NCBI GenBank assembly: GCA_046350455.1
Contig: JAXMAM010000005.1
Span: 1-64,000, forward strand
Origin: CAZXGD01 sp046350455
GTDB lineage: Bacteria > Planctomycetota > Phycisphaerae > Phycisphaerales > SM1A02
Length of the DNA stretch: 64,000 bases
Reading direction: 5' to 3'
The first letter of the stretch is position 1. Each line of letters opens with the position of its first letter. Position numbers and translations under genes: made by a program. The notes beneath the pieces are model-generated. The model ran no database searches and was not told where the DNA came from. It saw only the letters and a list, made by a program, of their open reading frames with translations. Positions 34,318 to 46,115 of the stretch are shown piece by piece.

Positions 34318-34433
34318 TGTGGGGTGCTCCTGCTTGCAGGGTAGGAAGGTGAATCGTCTGTTTCTGTGCTGCGCGCGTGCGCCGCACGCCCTGACTGGAA
34401 GGGCGCATATCGTACGAGCCAGAAAGCAAGCCT

Positions 34434-36149
<1,716 letters not shown>

Positions 36150-36161
36150 GATGCGCCGCTC

Positions 36162-36938
36162 GTGCGCACCGCTGTCATCAGTGACATCCATTCAAACCTG
36201 GCCGCGCTTGAAGCTGTTCTGGCGGACATTGAGCAGCGCAACGTGGGTCGGGTGATCTGCCTTGGCGATCTCATTGGCTATGGGCCAGACCCTGTGGCCT
36301 GCGCAGACCTGGTGGCCAAGCACTGCGAGTGGAGCCTGATGGGCAACCACGACTTTGGCGTGCTGTACGAGCCCACCAACTTCAACAGCGCTGCAGAGCA
36401 GGCTGCGTACTGGACGCGCCGGCAGTTCGAGCGCGCCTCGCAGCAGGACCCGCAGGCTGGCCGCGAGCGCTGGAACTTCCTGGGCCACCTGCGCGTGCGC
36501 GTGAACGACAACGGCTACCTGTGCGTGCATGGCACGCCACGTCGGCCGATCAACGAGTATCTGTTTCCAGACGATGCGGTGAACAACCCGCAGAAGCTGA
36601 CCGCCATCTTCGACCGCTTTGACAGCGTGTGCTTGGTGGGACACACGCATGTGCCGGGCGTGTTCACGGACGACGGCGAGTTCTACCGGCCCGATGAGCT
36701 CACCGACACGGCGTTCACGCTGGAGAAGGGCGTGAAGGCCATCATCAATCCAGGGAGCGTGGGCCAGCCGCGCGATGGCGATCCGCGCGCGGCGTACGCC
36801 ATCCTGGACACCACCCAGGGCGCGCACCGCATGGAGTTCCTGCGAGTTCCCTACGAGGTGGAGCTGACCATCGACAAGATCCACGCCATCCCAGAGCTGA
36901 ACGACTGGCTTGGTGACCGCCTGCGCGAAGGCCGATAG
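36162..36938 (+). CDS. Calcineurin-like phosphodiesterase (YfcE/MJ0936 type)
   Basis: A 258-residue metallophosphoesterase read from the GTG at 36162 (V-R-T-A-V-I-S-D-I-H-S-N). All metal ligands of the family are visible: S-D-I-H-S-N, G-D-L-I-G-Y-G-P-D-P, M-G-N-H-D-F, V-H-G-T-P and G-H-T-H-V-P-G. Members hydrolyse phosphodiesters, and some act on cyclic nucleotides. The substrate here is not indicated. It begins 12 bases after the histidine kinase stop, so co-transcription is likely. A hairpin with a T tract follows the gene. Confidence 0.88.
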   Translation: MRTAVISDIHSNLAALEAVLADIEQRNVGRVICLGDLIGYGPDPVACADLVAKHCEWSLMGNHDFGVLYEPTNFNSAAEQAAYWTRRQFERASQQDPQAGRERWNFLGHLRVRVNDNGYLCVHGTPRRPINEYLFPDDAVNNPQKLTAIFDRFDSVCLVGHTHVPGVFTDDGEFYRPDELTDTAFTLEKGVKAIINPGSVGQPRDGDPRAAYAILDTTQGAHRMEFLRVPYEVELTIDKIHAIPELNDWLGDRLREGR

Positions 36939-36958
36939 TGCTGCCCTCTGGGGATTGT

Positions 36959-36990
36959 GCAGCACGCCCCATGGGTGCTGCGGTTTTTGG
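36959..36990 (+). terminator. Intrinsic terminator after the phosphodiesterase gene
   Basis: GCAGCAC (36959-36965) pairs perfectly with GTGCTGC (36975-36981) across a nine-base loop and is followed by GGTTTTTGG. It lies 20 bases after the stop and just before the yidC leader, so yidC must have its own promoter or be reached by read-through. Confidence 0.72.
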
Positions 36991-37008
36991 TCTAATCCCC
37001 CTCTTGCC

Positions 37009-39300
37009 ATGAGTCAACGAGCGCGCCGGATTCTCATTACCGCAGCGGTCCTGATGCTGGTCGCAGGCATCGGAGGCATCATGTTGTTCGGCGGTGGTCA
37101 GCAGCGCGCCCAGCAGGCCGCCAACGACCCGGCGCCCGCCACGGGGCTGAACCCCGCCAACGAGCTGAGCCAGCCTCCCGCAGGAGCGGCCACCAGCAGT
37201 GCGGCTGCCGCAGGTGGCGGCGCTGCGCCCGCTGCGTCTGGCAGCGCGCCCGCTGCTGCACCGTCGGCCGCACCTTCCACGCAATCCGCGCCAGCCACGC
37301 CGGCCACCCCGCTCACCGCGCGTGCGCCAGCGGCCGCGCTCACCCAGGGGCTCACCCTGGGCTCGCTGGACCCCAAGGCAGCGCGCTTCCAGCTGGCTGT
37401 CTCGCCGCGTGGCGTGGGCCTGGACCGGATCACCTTCAGCGAATACTGGCACACCGCCGCCGAGGCGCGCCAGGCTGCCGCGCACCACGCTGCGGCCATC
37501 GCAGCAGCGGGCGGCGCTGCGCCTGCCAACGCGCCTGCGCTGCCACCTGAGAGCGCCCGCTACAGCCTGCATCCCGCTGGCAAGCTGGGCGGCGCAACTG
37601 GAGTGGAAGTGCCGCTCCTGGCTGTGCGCGTGCTGGACGTGGACGGCCAGCAGATCAACCTGCTGGACACTGTGTGGTCGCAGACCGCGCCGGGCGAGTT
37701 CACCACCACGCTGGTGGACGCGCAGGGCAAGGAGCACCTGCGCGTGGTGCGGCGCATCGTGCTGCGCCCAGAGCAGTTTGACGTGGTGCTGGAGCAGCGC
37801 GTGCAGAACACGGGCAGCGTGCCGCACACCGTCACCTGGATCCAGGCTGGCCCGCCAGACCTGAGCCGCGAGCAGCAGGAGATGGTGGACACCCGCCGCT
37901 TCCAGAGCGGCTACCTGATGAGCCCAGAGCGCGATCCGGCGCAGAGCACGGTCATCGTGCACGGCGCCATGGTGGACCACGCCACCGTGCTCAAGCAGCT
38001 GGACCAGAACAACCAAATCATCTGGCCAACGCAGCGCGAGCTGGACGAGAAGTACGGCCTCAGCTGGTTCGGCTCCACCAACCGGTACTTTGCGCTGGCG
38101 GTGCACGCGCCCTACGCGCCACCCACCAGCACCAGCAAGCTGATCGGTCCAGCGGTGGTCAGCGTGAAGGCGCAGCAGGGCCAGGGCCTGGTGCCCGCCG
38201 CTACGCCCAGCGCCGCGCCCACCGAAGAGCACGTGGTGGAGACGTTCACCGTGAGCGCACCCGCTGTGGTGCAGCCGGGCGCCTCCGCCAGCTTCGACAT
38301 GGGCTTCTTTGCCGGCCCGCTGGATCGCACGCTGCTGACCAGCGTGGAGCCCTTTGCAGCGCTCAACATGCAAGGCCTCATCCTGTACCTGATGTCGGGC
38401 TGCTGCAGCTGGTGCACCTTCAGCTGGCTGGCCGACTTCCTGGTGTGGTTCCTGGGGATGCTGCACAACTACGTGGTGTTCGACTGGTCGCTGGCCATCA
38501 TCGTGCTGGTGATCGTGGTGCGCCTGTGCCTGCATCCGCTGACCCGCCGCGGGCAGATCTCCGTGCAGCGCGTCACCCGCCAGATGCAGGCCATCAAGCC
38601 TGAGATCGAGGCCCTGCAGAAGCGCTACAAGGACGACCCCAAGCGCCTGCAGCAGGAGACGTGGAGCCTCTACCGCGAGCGCGGCGTGAACCCGCTGGGC
38701 TGCGCGGGCGGCATGCTGCCCACCTTCCTGCAGATGCCCATCTGGGTGGCGCTGTACGCCACGCTGTACTTCGCCTTTGAGCTGCGGCAGCAGCCTGCGT
38801 TCTTTGGCGTGTTCCAGCAGTTTGGCGGCTGGGGCTTCCTGGGCGACCTGAGCGCGCCAGACCGGCTGATTCCGCTTCCGGTGAACATCAACCTGTTCAT
38901 CCTGCAGCTGTCCTCGGTCAATCTCATCCCGCTCCTCATGGGCTTTGTCTTCTTTGTGCAGCAGAAGTACATGACTCCGCCGCCAGCCACGCAGCTGACG
39001 CCCGAGCAGGAGTCGCAGCAGAAGATGATGAAGTGGATGACCGTGATCCTCTTCCCGCTCATGCTCTACAACGCGCCCAGCGGCCTCACGCTGTACATCG
39101 CCACCAGCACGGCGGTGGGCATCTTTGAAGGCATGCGCGTGCGCAAGGAAGTGGAGAAGATGGACTTCTCCAAGCAGCAGAAGAAGGAGCCAGGCTTCCT
39201 GGCGCGCATGATGCAGGCCGCGCAGGAGCGCGCTGCAGCCGCGGCGCAGGACGGCCAGCAGGGCAAGCGTCCGCCTTCGCGCAAGTTCAGGGACAAGTGA
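37009..39300 (+). CDS. yidC: Membrane protein insertase YidC
   Basis: A 763-residue inner-membrane insertase. The start ATG 37009 gives MSQRARRILITAAVLML, the N-terminal anchor. An Ala/Pro-rich spacer precedes the large periplasmic beta-sandwich domain (about 110-440). The conserved insertase core follows with five helices. Recognisable parts are D-W-S-L-A-I-I-V-L-V-I-V-V-R, the cytoplasmic loop M-Q-A-I-K-P-E-I-E-A-L-Q-K-R-Y-K-D-D, G-V-N-P-L-G-C-A-G-G-M-L-P, Q-M-P-I-W-V-A-L-Y and the C-terminal basic tail. The groove arginine of the family is probably in V-V-R-L-C-L-H. A Cys cluster C-C-S-W-C near residue 465 is unusual. mnmE follows after seven bases, matching the common yidC-mnmE neighbourhood. 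Confidence 0.95.
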   Translation: MSQRARRILITAAVLMLVAGIGGIMLFGGGQQRAQQAANDPAPATGLNPANELSQPPAGAATSSAAAAGGGAAPAASGSAPAAAPSAAPSTQSAPATPATPLTARAPAAALTQGLTLGSLDPKAARFQLAVSPRGVGLDRITFSEYWHTAAEARQAAAHHAAAIAAAGGAAPANAPALPPESARYSLHPAGKLGGATGVEVPLLAVRVLDVDGQQINLLDTVWSQTAPGEFTTTLVDAQGKEHLRVVRRIVLRPEQFDVVLEQRVQNTGSVPHTVTWIQAGPPDLSREQQEMVDTRRFQSGYLMSPERDPAQSTVIVHGAMVDHATVLKQLDQNNQIIWPTQRELDEKYGLSWFGSTNRYFALAVHAPYAPPTSTSKLIGPAVVSVKAQQGQGLVPAATPSAAPTEEHVVETFTVSAPAVVQPGASASFDMGFFAGPLDRTLLTSVEPFAALNMQGLILYLMSGCCSWCTFSWLADFLVWFLGMLHNYVVFDWSLAIIVLVIVVRLCLHPLTRRGQISVQRVTRQMQAIKPEIEALQKRYKDDPKRLQQETWSLYRERGVNPLGCAGGMLPTFLQMPIWVALYATLYFAFELRQQPAFFGVFQQFGGWGFLGDLSAPDRLIPLPVNINLFILQLSSVNLIPLLMGFVFFVQQKYMTPPPATQLTPEQESQQKMMKWMTVILFPLMLYNAPSGLTLYIATSTAVGIFEGMRVRKEVEKMDFSKQQKKEPGFLARMMQAAQERAAAAAQDGQQGKRPPSRKFRDK

Positions 39301-39307
39301 GGCGTGC

Positions 39308-40729
39308 GTGGACACGCGCTCGGTCATCGTGGCCGTGGCCAGCCCGCCAGGTGCGGCGCTGCGCGGCCTGGTGCGGCTGAGCGGCGCTGACTGCTGCGCG
39401 GTGGTCCGCGCGGTGGCCGCGTGGGGCGACACAGAAGGCCAGCACAACCTGTGGACGCGGGGCGCGTATCGCGCAGCGTTGCGCAGCGTGGGCGCGCCCG
39501 CCACCACGCCTCCGCTTCTCTCCTGCCCTTGCATGCTGCTGGTCATGCCTGGCCCGGCCAGCGCCACAGGCGAGGACTGCGCAGAGCTGCACCTGCCTGG
39601 CAACCCGCATCTTCTGGAGCGCGTGGCGCAGGCGTGCGTGCACGCTGGCACCGCAGCAGGCGCGCTGGTGCGCCGCGCTGGGCCGGGTGAATTCAGCGCG
39701 CGCGCTGTGCTGAACGGCCGCACCACGCTGGCCGACGCAGAGCGCGTGGCCATGCGCGTGGCGGCGGTGACCGACGCGCAGCTGGCGGCAGCCGAAGCGC
39801 TGCGTGCCAACGCTGCTGGCCAAGCAGCAGCCCACGCCGCCGACGCCCTGGCCACACTGCTGGCGCTGGTGGAGGCGGGCATTGACTTCACAGACCAAGA
39901 GGGCGTGCAAGCCATCGCGCCAGCGCGGCTGGCCGAAGAACTGCGCCGCCTGTGCACAGCGCTGGAGGCGCAGCTGGCGCAGGAGGCTGCGCGCGAGGCC
40001 GCGCTGGACGCACCGCTGGTGGTGCTGGCAGGCGCGCCCAACGCAGGCAAGAGCTCGCTGTTCAACGCGCTGCTGGGCCGCCCGCGCGCGGTGGCCAGCC
40101 CAGAGGCAGGCACCACGCGCGACGAATTGCGCGAACCGCTGCTGCTGCCCGATGGCACCACCGCGCTGCTGGCAGACATCCCCGGCCTGTGCCAGCCACA
40201 GGAGGCGCTGGATGCGCTGATGCAGGCACAGGCCGAACGCGCGCTGGCCGCCGCAGACCTGGTGGTGTGGTGCACGCCAGCGGACGCGACAGGCGAGGCA
40301 GGCGCAGCAGGCGCGGCGAGCGCTACACACGCCGCACGCGCGCCGAGCGCCACGGCGCCATCTGCCGCCCATGCACGCACCGCGCCCACGCTGCACGTGC
40401 ACACCAAGTGCGACCTGGCGCCCGCGCCGCAACCCTGCACCAGCGCGCACACAGGCCACGGCCTGACGGAATTGCGCGCCGCCATCGCGGCTGCGCTGGC
40501 TGCTCGGCACACGCAGACTGGCCACGCTCGCGCCGTGCTGGGCGCTGCGCACCGCGCGCTCCTGGCAGAAGCGGTGCAGGCGCTGCGCGACGCTGCAGAG
40601 GCCACCCAGCCAGAGCTCCAGGCGGCCGCCATGCGCACTGCCTTGGACCGCCTGGGAGAAGTGGCTGGCCAGATCCCGCCAGACGATGTGCTGGGCCGCC
40701 TGTTCAGCCGCTTCTGCGTGGGCAAGTGA
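39308..40729 (+). CDS. mnmE: tRNA modification GTPase MnmE
   Basis: A 473-residue enzyme that, with MnmG, modifies U34 of certain tRNAs. It is read from the GTG at 39308 (V-D-T-R-S-V-I-V-A-V-A-S-P-P-G). The N-terminal folate-binding domain has R-L-S-G and P-G-E-F-S-A-R-A-V-L-N-G-R. The G domain has G-A-P-N-A-G-K-S-S-L-F-N, G-T-T-R-D, D-I-P-G and T-K-C-D. The C-terminus ends F-C-V-G-K, equivalent to the catalytic C-I-G-K. A low-complexity Ala/Thr/Ser insertion of about 35 residues lies between the DxxG and TKCD motifs and is not typical. All key residues remain. Confidence 0.94.
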   Translation: MDTRSVIVAVASPPGAALRGLVRLSGADCCAVVRAVAAWGDTEGQHNLWTRGAYRAALRSVGAPATTPPLLSCPCMLLVMPGPASATGEDCAELHLPGNPHLLERVAQACVHAGTAAGALVRRAGPGEFSARAVLNGRTTLADAERVAMRVAAVTDAQLAAAEALRANAAGQAAAHAADALATLLALVEAGIDFTDQEGVQAIAPARLAEELRRLCTALEAQLAQEAAREAALDAPLVVLAGAPNAGKSSLFNALLGRPRAVASPEAGTTRDELREPLLLPDGTTALLADIPGLCQPQEALDALMQAQAERALAAADLVVWCTPADATGEAGAAGAASATHAARAPSATAPSAAHARTAPTLHVHTKCDLAPAPQPCTSAHTGHGLTELRAAIAAALAARHTQTGHARAVLGAAHRALLAEAVQALRDAAEATQPELQAAAMRTALDRLGEVAGQIPPDDVLGRLFSRFCVGK

Positions 40730-40759
40730 CCAGCGCACGCCCGGCGTACGCTGGCGCGC

Positions 40760-41164
40760 GTGAAGGGCAGCATTGACATCCGCGTGCGCTACTGCGAAGT
40801 GGACCCCATGGGCGTGGTGCACCACACCGTCTACCCCGTGTGGTTTGAGATGGGCCGCACCGAGCTGCTGCGCACCACTGGCCGCACCTACCGCGAGCTG
40901 GAGGACGCAGGAATCCTGCTGGCAGTGGTCAAGCTGGAGGTCACCTACAAGGCCCCTGCCCGCTACGACGATCTCATCCGCCTGGAGACCACGCTGGAGC
41001 GCGTGACGCAGGTGAAGGTGGAGCACACCTACGAGGTCTTCCGCGGGCACGACCTTCTGGTGACTGGCCGCACGGTGCTGGCGTGCCTGGACCGCTCAGG
41101 CCGCGCGCGCGCGCTGCCCGAGGGCCTGCTCACGCACCCGGCCGCCGCCCCACGCGCGTCCTGA
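40760..41164 (+). CDS. YbgC-type acyl-CoA thioesterase (4HBT hot-dog fold)
   Basis: A 134-residue protein from the GTG at 40760. The signature V-R-Y-C-E-V-D-P-M-G-V-V-H-H-T-V-Y-P-V-W-F-E carries the catalytic Asp of the 4-hydroxybenzoyl-CoA/YbgC family. Y-K-A-P-A-R-Y-D-D and V-E-H-T-Y-E-V complete the hot-dog fold. It should hydrolyse acyl-CoA or acyl-ACP thioesters in the cytosol. Its last 35 bases overlap the convergent 3' end of the DciA-like gene. Confidence 0.88.
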   Translation: MKGSIDIRVRYCEVDPMGVVHHTVYPVWFEMGRTELLRTTGRTYRELEDAGILLAVVKLEVTYKAPARYDDLIRLETTLERVTQVKVEHTYEVFRGHDLLVTGRTVLACLDRSGRARALPEGLLTHPAAAPRAS

Positions 41165-41486
41165 CGCGGAACGCAGGCCGCTGCAATGCCTGCCGCAGCG
41201 CCACCAGCGCGCCTTCGCGCAGCGCGCGATCCACCTGAAAGGCCGCTGCAGAGGACTCCACCCCCACGGTCAGCTGCTGCGGCGTGACGCTCTCGATCCA
41301 CGTGTTCTGCACCAGCTCTGCGGGCAGCACCTGCTGCCACGCCTCTGCTGCGCCAGCCGTGCGCTTCTCTGCCTGCCGGAACGCGCGAGCCATGGCCTGC
41401 ACCGCGCCAGCAATGCCAAGATCCGGCTGCCTGCGCGCCCGGCGCTTGCACAGCTCCTGCGTCTGCTTGATGGAGGGCGTCCGCAC
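41130..41486 (-). CDS. DUF721/DciA-like protein
   Basis: A 118-residue protein. The N-terminus is basic (K-R-R-A-R-R-Q-P-D-L). The DUF721 core follows: A-W-Q-Q-V-L-P-A-E-L-V-Q-N-T-W, Q-L-T-V-G-V-E-S-S-A-A-A-F-Q-V-D-R. Proteins of this family include DciA, which loads or supports the replicative helicase DnaB in bacteria lacking DnaC. Whether this one does so is inference. The 3' end overlaps the thioesterase gene by 35 bases in a tail-to-tail arrangement. Confidence 0.78.
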   Translation of the reverse strand: MRTPSIKQTQELCKRRARRQPDLGIAGAVQAMARAFRQAEKRTAGAAEAWQQVLPAELVQNTWIESVTPQQLTVGVESSAAAFQVDRALREGALVALRQALQRPAFRVRTRVGRRPGA

Positions 41487-41530
41487 GCCTCCATGCTACG
41501 ACCCTGCCCCCGCGTATCCTGCGCCGCCTG

Positions 41531-42592
<1,062 letters not shown>

Positions 42593-42626
42593 CGCAACCC
42601 GCGCTGCTCTGGCCACTAGGACGGGC

Positions 42627-44477
42627 ATGCGCAACCACCGCCCAGCCCGGCTGGCCACCCTTGCCCGCTTTGCCTTCCCTGCGCTGTGCGCTGCTGGAAT
42701 GCTCGCCATGAACGCCAACGTCAGCCCTGCTGCAACCGCTGCAACCGCCGCGCCCGCTGCAGAGACCAAGGAAGAGCGCGACGCCCGCATGAAGTGGTGG
42801 CGCGACGCGCGCTTTGGCATGTTCATCCACTGGGGCCTGTACAGCAACGCAGCTGGCCAGTGGAGGGGCAAGGAAGTGCCTGGCGCTGGCGAATGGCTGC
42901 TGTACAGCGGCAAGGTTGATCCAGTGGAGTACCGCGCTGCGCTCCAGCCCATCTTCAACCCCGTGAAGTTCAACGCGGACGAATGGGCGCGCATCGCGAA
43001 GGATGCCGGCATGCAGTACGTGGTGATCACCAGCAAGCACCACGAGGGCTTCTGCCTGTGGGACAGCGCGCTCACTGACTACGACGTGATGAACACGCCC
43101 TTCAAGCGCGACATCATGAAGGAGCTGTCCGAAGCCGTGCGCGCACAGGGCCTGCACATGGGGTGGTACCACTCCATCATGGACTGGACGCACCCGGACT
43201 ACCTGCCGCGCAGGGAGTGGGACAAGCGCCCAGCAGACAAGACCAGCTTTCCGCGGTACGTGCAGTACATGCACGGCCAGCTGAAGGAGCTGCTGACCAA
43301 GTACGGCAAGATTGACGTGCTGTGGTTCGACGGCGAATGGGAGGACACCTGGAACCACGACTGGGGCAAGGCCACCGACGACCTGGTGCGCCAGCTGCAG
43401 CCGCAGATCATCGTGAACAACCGCGTGGACACCGGCCGCGCTGGCATGGATGGCTTCAGCAGCGGAGAAGCGCAGCGCGGCGACTACGGCACGCCAGAGC
43501 AGACCATCCCACCCAACGGCATGCCAGGCAGGGACTGGGAGACCTGCATGACCATGAACGACACGTGGGGGTTCAAGACCTCGGACACGCACTGGAAGAG
43601 CTCGCGCGAGCTCATCCGCATGCTGTGCGACATCGCCAGCAAGGGCGGCAACTTCCTGCTGAACGTGGGCCCGCGCGGAGACGGCACCATCCCGCCAGAG
43701 AGCGTGGAGCGCCTGCATGCCATGGGCGAATGGCTGCGCGTGAACGGCAGCGCCATCTATGGCACGCAGGCCTCGCCCTTCCCGCGGCCGCTGCCGTGGG
43801 GCCGCGCCACGCAGCGCATGCAGGGCGCGGACACGGTGCTCAATCTGATGGTGTTCGACTGGCCAGCCGACGGCGTGCTGCGCTTGCCCGGCCTGGGCAA
43901 CGACGTGCGCTCCGCCACGCTGCTCACAGCTCCTGGCCAGCCAGCGGCGCCCAGCATCCGCGCCACGCGCACTGCAGAGGGCGTGCAGCTGGGCGTGCCC
44001 ACCGCTGCGCCTGCCGGCGAGGTGCCCGTCATCCAGCTGGTGCTGGCTGGCGCGGTGAATGTGGCGCCGCAGTACATCACGCCTGCCGCAGATGGCGCTG
44101 TGACATGCAGCGCCAAGGACGCGGTGGTCACAGGCAGCATCCAGTACGAAGCGCGCTACGACAACCTGGGCTGGTGGCGCGACACGGTGAGCGCCGCCAC
44201 GTGGCAGGTGCGAGTGCCCACTGCTGGCGCGTACCAGGTGAGCCTGACCTACGCGTGCAACGCCAGCTGTGGCGGCCAGGCGCAGGTGCAGGTGGGAAGC
44301 ACCACGCTGCCCATCACGCTGCCACCGCGCACCGACTGGGGCGACTTTGGCACCGTGGTGGCCGGCACCGCCACGCTGCCTGCCAACACCCCCGTTTCCA
44401 TCACGGTGAAGGCGCTCACCAAGCCTGGCGAGGCGTTTATCAACCTCCGTTCGGTGGTCTTGACGCCCCTCCGGTAG
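42627..44477 (+). CDS. Secreted GH29 alpha-L-fucosidase with C-terminal beta-sandwich
   Basis: A 616-residue hydrolase. The start ATG 42627 begins a signal peptide (L-A-R-F-A-F-P-A-L-C-A-A-G-M-L-A-M). GH29 motifs: F-G-M-F-I-H-W-G-L-Y-S near residue 68, S-K-H-H-E-G-F-C-L-W-D-S, M-G-W-Y-H-S-I-M-D-W, and the nucleophile D235 in V-L-W-F-D-G-E-W. N-F-L-L-N-V-G-P-R-G-D-G and P-P-E-S follow. The last 130 residues resemble a carbohydrate-binding beta-sandwich of the CBM6/35 type (A-G-A-Y-Q-V-S-L-T-Y-A). It should release fucose by a retaining mechanism, complementing the inverting GH95 enzyme in the same window. A hairpin (44477-44501) follows the stop. Confidence 0.94.
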   Translation: MRNHRPARLATLARFAFPALCAAGMLAMNANVSPAATAATAAPAAETKEERDARMKWWRDARFGMFIHWGLYSNAAGQWRGKEVPGAGEWLLYSGKVDPVEYRAALQPIFNPVKFNADEWARIAKDAGMQYVVITSKHHEGFCLWDSALTDYDVMNTPFKRDIMKELSEAVRAQGLHMGWYHSIMDWTHPDYLPRREWDKRPADKTSFPRYVQYMHGQLKELLTKYGKIDVLWFDGEWEDTWNHDWGKATDDLVRQLQPQIIVNNRVDTGRAGMDGFSSGEAQRGDYGTPEQTIPPNGMPGRDWETCMTMNDTWGFKTSDTHWKSSRELIRMLCDIASKGGNFLLNVGPRGDGTIPPESVERLHAMGEWLRVNGSAIYGTQASPFPRPLPWGRATQRMQGADTVLNLMVFDWPADGVLRLPGLGNDVRSATLLTAPGQPAAPSIRATRTAEGVQLGVPTAAPAGEVPVIQLVLAGAVNVAPQYITPAADGAVTCSAKDAVVTGSIQYEARYDNLGWWRDTVSAATWQVRVPTAGAYQVSLTYACNASCGGQAQVQVGSTTLPITLPPRTDWGDFGTVVAGTATLPANTPVSITVKALTKPGEAFINLRSVVLTPLR

Positions 44478-44501
44478 CCAAACGGGGCTACGCTGTTTGG
44501 C
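44477..44501 (+). other. Hairpin between the GH29 gene and the next gene
   Basis: GCCAAAC pairs perfectly with GTTTGGC around an 11-base loop. It starts at the last base of the fucosidase stop. GGGGC and GCCCC can form a competing stem. There is no T tract, so it may protect the 3' end of the message or slow transcription without ending it. Confidence 0.45.
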
Positions 44502-44519
44502 CCCACACCCGGAGCTGCC

Positions 44520-45389
44520 ATGCCTCAGTTCACGCTCAACGGCACCACTGTCGAACTGGTCCCACAGGACCGCGACGCCTTCAACTGGCTTGCCTCGCAG
44601 GTCTACCGCAAGCTGTTTGCCGACAAGGCTCCACCGCTGCCTGGCCTCCTGGCCATGCTGGCGCTGGACGCACCGCGCCAGGGCGTGGCGCTGACCGACC
44701 CGCGCGCGCAGGCGGTCATGTGGACCATCTACCAGCTTGGCTTTGACAAGGTGGCGCTGGACGAGGCAGCCCAGCAGGTGAAGTGGGACAAGGGCGAGCA
44801 CACCAACGTGGGCACCCAGCCCTTCATTGACCACTTCACGGCAGAAGGCGTGCGCGACGGGCGCGCGCTGGCTGCAGCGCTGTCGGCGGTGATGAACCGC
44901 TCCATCCGCGTGAACGGCCGCGAGATGCCCGTGCGCATCAATGACTTCGAGCTCCTGAAGGCGCAGGCCGAGGAGATGAAGAAGCGCCACGACAACGCCA
45001 ACGCGGACCTCTCGCTGGCTGCTGCGCGCTACGTGGCCGAGCTGCTGGCACAGGGCGTGGACGACCACGACCTGCGCCTGCGCGCTGCGCTGGAGCTGGC
45101 CGCAGACCTTGGCGTGCGCTCCATGGAGATTGACCCAGCGGCCCGCCAGGTGCGGCTGGACTCGTTCAACGAAGTGTCCTGCCTGGCGGCTGCGTTCTTC
45201 CAAAACGTGCCGGTGGAGCAGTTTGCTGCCGCCATCAAGCGGGCGCAGGCCCTGAACGCCGCCGCTGCCGAGAACAACCGCAAGGCTGCGGCCCAGGCCA
45301 CCGCCCAGGGGCGCCGGGGCGCAGAGCCTGTGGGCGCTGGCCAGGGCACGCAGACGGTCAACCTGACCTTCAAGCGCCGCCGCCGGTAG
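44520..45389 (+). CDS. Hypothetical cytosolic protein, 289 residues
   Basis: The start ATG 44520 has GGAG five bases upstream. The N-terminus M-P-Q-F-T-L-N-G-T-T-V-E-L-V is a short beta strand pair. The rest is alpha-helical with many Ala, Asp and Arg, and there are no membrane segments or signal peptide. The tail, A-A-Q-A-T-A-Q-G-R-R-G-A then N-L-T-F-K-R-R-R-R, is basic and could bind nucleic acid. I do not recognise a family. The gap to the next gene is about 115 bases and shows nothing clear. Confidence 0.65.
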   Translation: MPQFTLNGTTVELVPQDRDAFNWLASQVYRKLFADKAPPLPGLLAMLALDAPRQGVALTDPRAQAVMWTIYQLGFDKVALDEAAQQVKWDKGEHTNVGTQPFIDHFTAEGVRDGRALAAALSAVMNRSIRVNGREMPVRINDFELLKAQAEEMKKRHDNANADLSLAAARYVAELLAQGVDDHDLRLRAALELAADLGVRSMEIDPAARQVRLDSFNEVSCLAAAFFQNVPVEQFAAAIKRAQALNAAAAENNRKAAAQATAQGRRGAEPVGAGQGTQTVNLTFKRRRR

Positions 45390-45503
45390 CAGCGCAACCG
45401 GACCCAGCCGCACAGCCCCACCACCGCGCGCAGTAACACAGCGGACAGGCCTTGCCCTGCCCGCCGATGGATCCCACGATCTTGGCTCGGAGGTGGACGC
45501 ATC

Positions 45504-46082
45504 ATGCGCCTGACGATCGAGCTTCGCACCAACCAGCCCCGCCACGCAGATCTCTTCCGCGCTGTCCTCGGCGACCAGTCCGAGCTGGTGGTGGAGGAAG
45601 GCGACCTGCTCCACGGCACTGCCAAGGACGCGGTGATCGCGCCCAGCAACAGCTTTGGCTACCTGGACTCTGGCCTGGACGGCCTGTTTGCCCGCCGCTT
45701 TGGCGGCAGGCTGCAGCGCCAGCTTCAGGAAGCCATCGCCTGTGACTGGGCTGGCGAACTGCCAGTGGGCGAAGCGCTGATCACACCCACAGGCGACTTT
45801 GCGCTTCCCTTCCTGGTGGCGGCACCCGCCACCCGGCTCCCCGGGTCCATCAGCACCGAGCCCAACGTGTACCTCAGCCTGCTGGCCGCGCTCCGCGCTG
45901 TGGACGCGTGGAACGCAGCAGATGAAGGTCCATGCATGGAGTGCGTGGTGCTGCCCGACATGAGCCGCTATCTGTCTGGCTGGACGCCAGAGCGCCTGAG
46001 CTTCCAGCTGCGCACCGCGCTGGAAGCCTGGCGCGAGGAGCGCACGCTGGGCATCTCCCGCCGCGACACGCGCGCGGCGTGA
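45504..46082 (+). CDS. Macro-domain-like protein
   Basis: A 192-residue protein with start ATG 45504 and a GGAGG site about ten bases upstream. E-G-D-L-L-H-G-T-A-K-D-A-V-I-A-P-S-N-S-F-G-Y-L-D-S-G-L-D-G is a diverged form of the ADP-ribose-binding loop of macro domains. L-P-V-G-E-A-L-I-T-P-T-G-D and L-V-A-A-P-A-T-R fit the central strands. Members bind or hydrolyse ADP-ribose derivatives. A role in removing ADP-ribose, or as a stress or defence protein, is possible but not shown. It is convergent with the M48 peptidase gene. Confidence 0.75.
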   Translation: MRLTIELRTNQPRHADLFRAVLGDQSELVVEEGDLLHGTAKDAVIAPSNSFGYLDSGLDGLFARRFGGRLQRQLQEAIACDWAGELPVGEALITPTGDFALPFLVAAPATRLPGSISTEPNVYLSLLAALRAVDAWNAADEGPCMECVVLPDMSRYLSGWTPERLSFQLRTALEAWREERTLGISRRDTRAA

Positions 46083-46115
46083 CGTACGCCGCGCGACGCG
46101 CCCCGCGCGCTGGTC

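Noticed and set aside
39308..40729. mnmE as a pseudogene because of the insertion in the G domain
   Set aside because: All GTP-binding motifs and the C-terminal F-C-V-G-K remain in frame. The insertion is in a loop region.
36745..40779. Very long open frame on the minus strand opposite yidC and mnmE
   Set aside because: The two genes on the plus strand are certain from motifs. The antisense frame shows only Ala/Arg/Ser-rich sequence typical of shadow frames.
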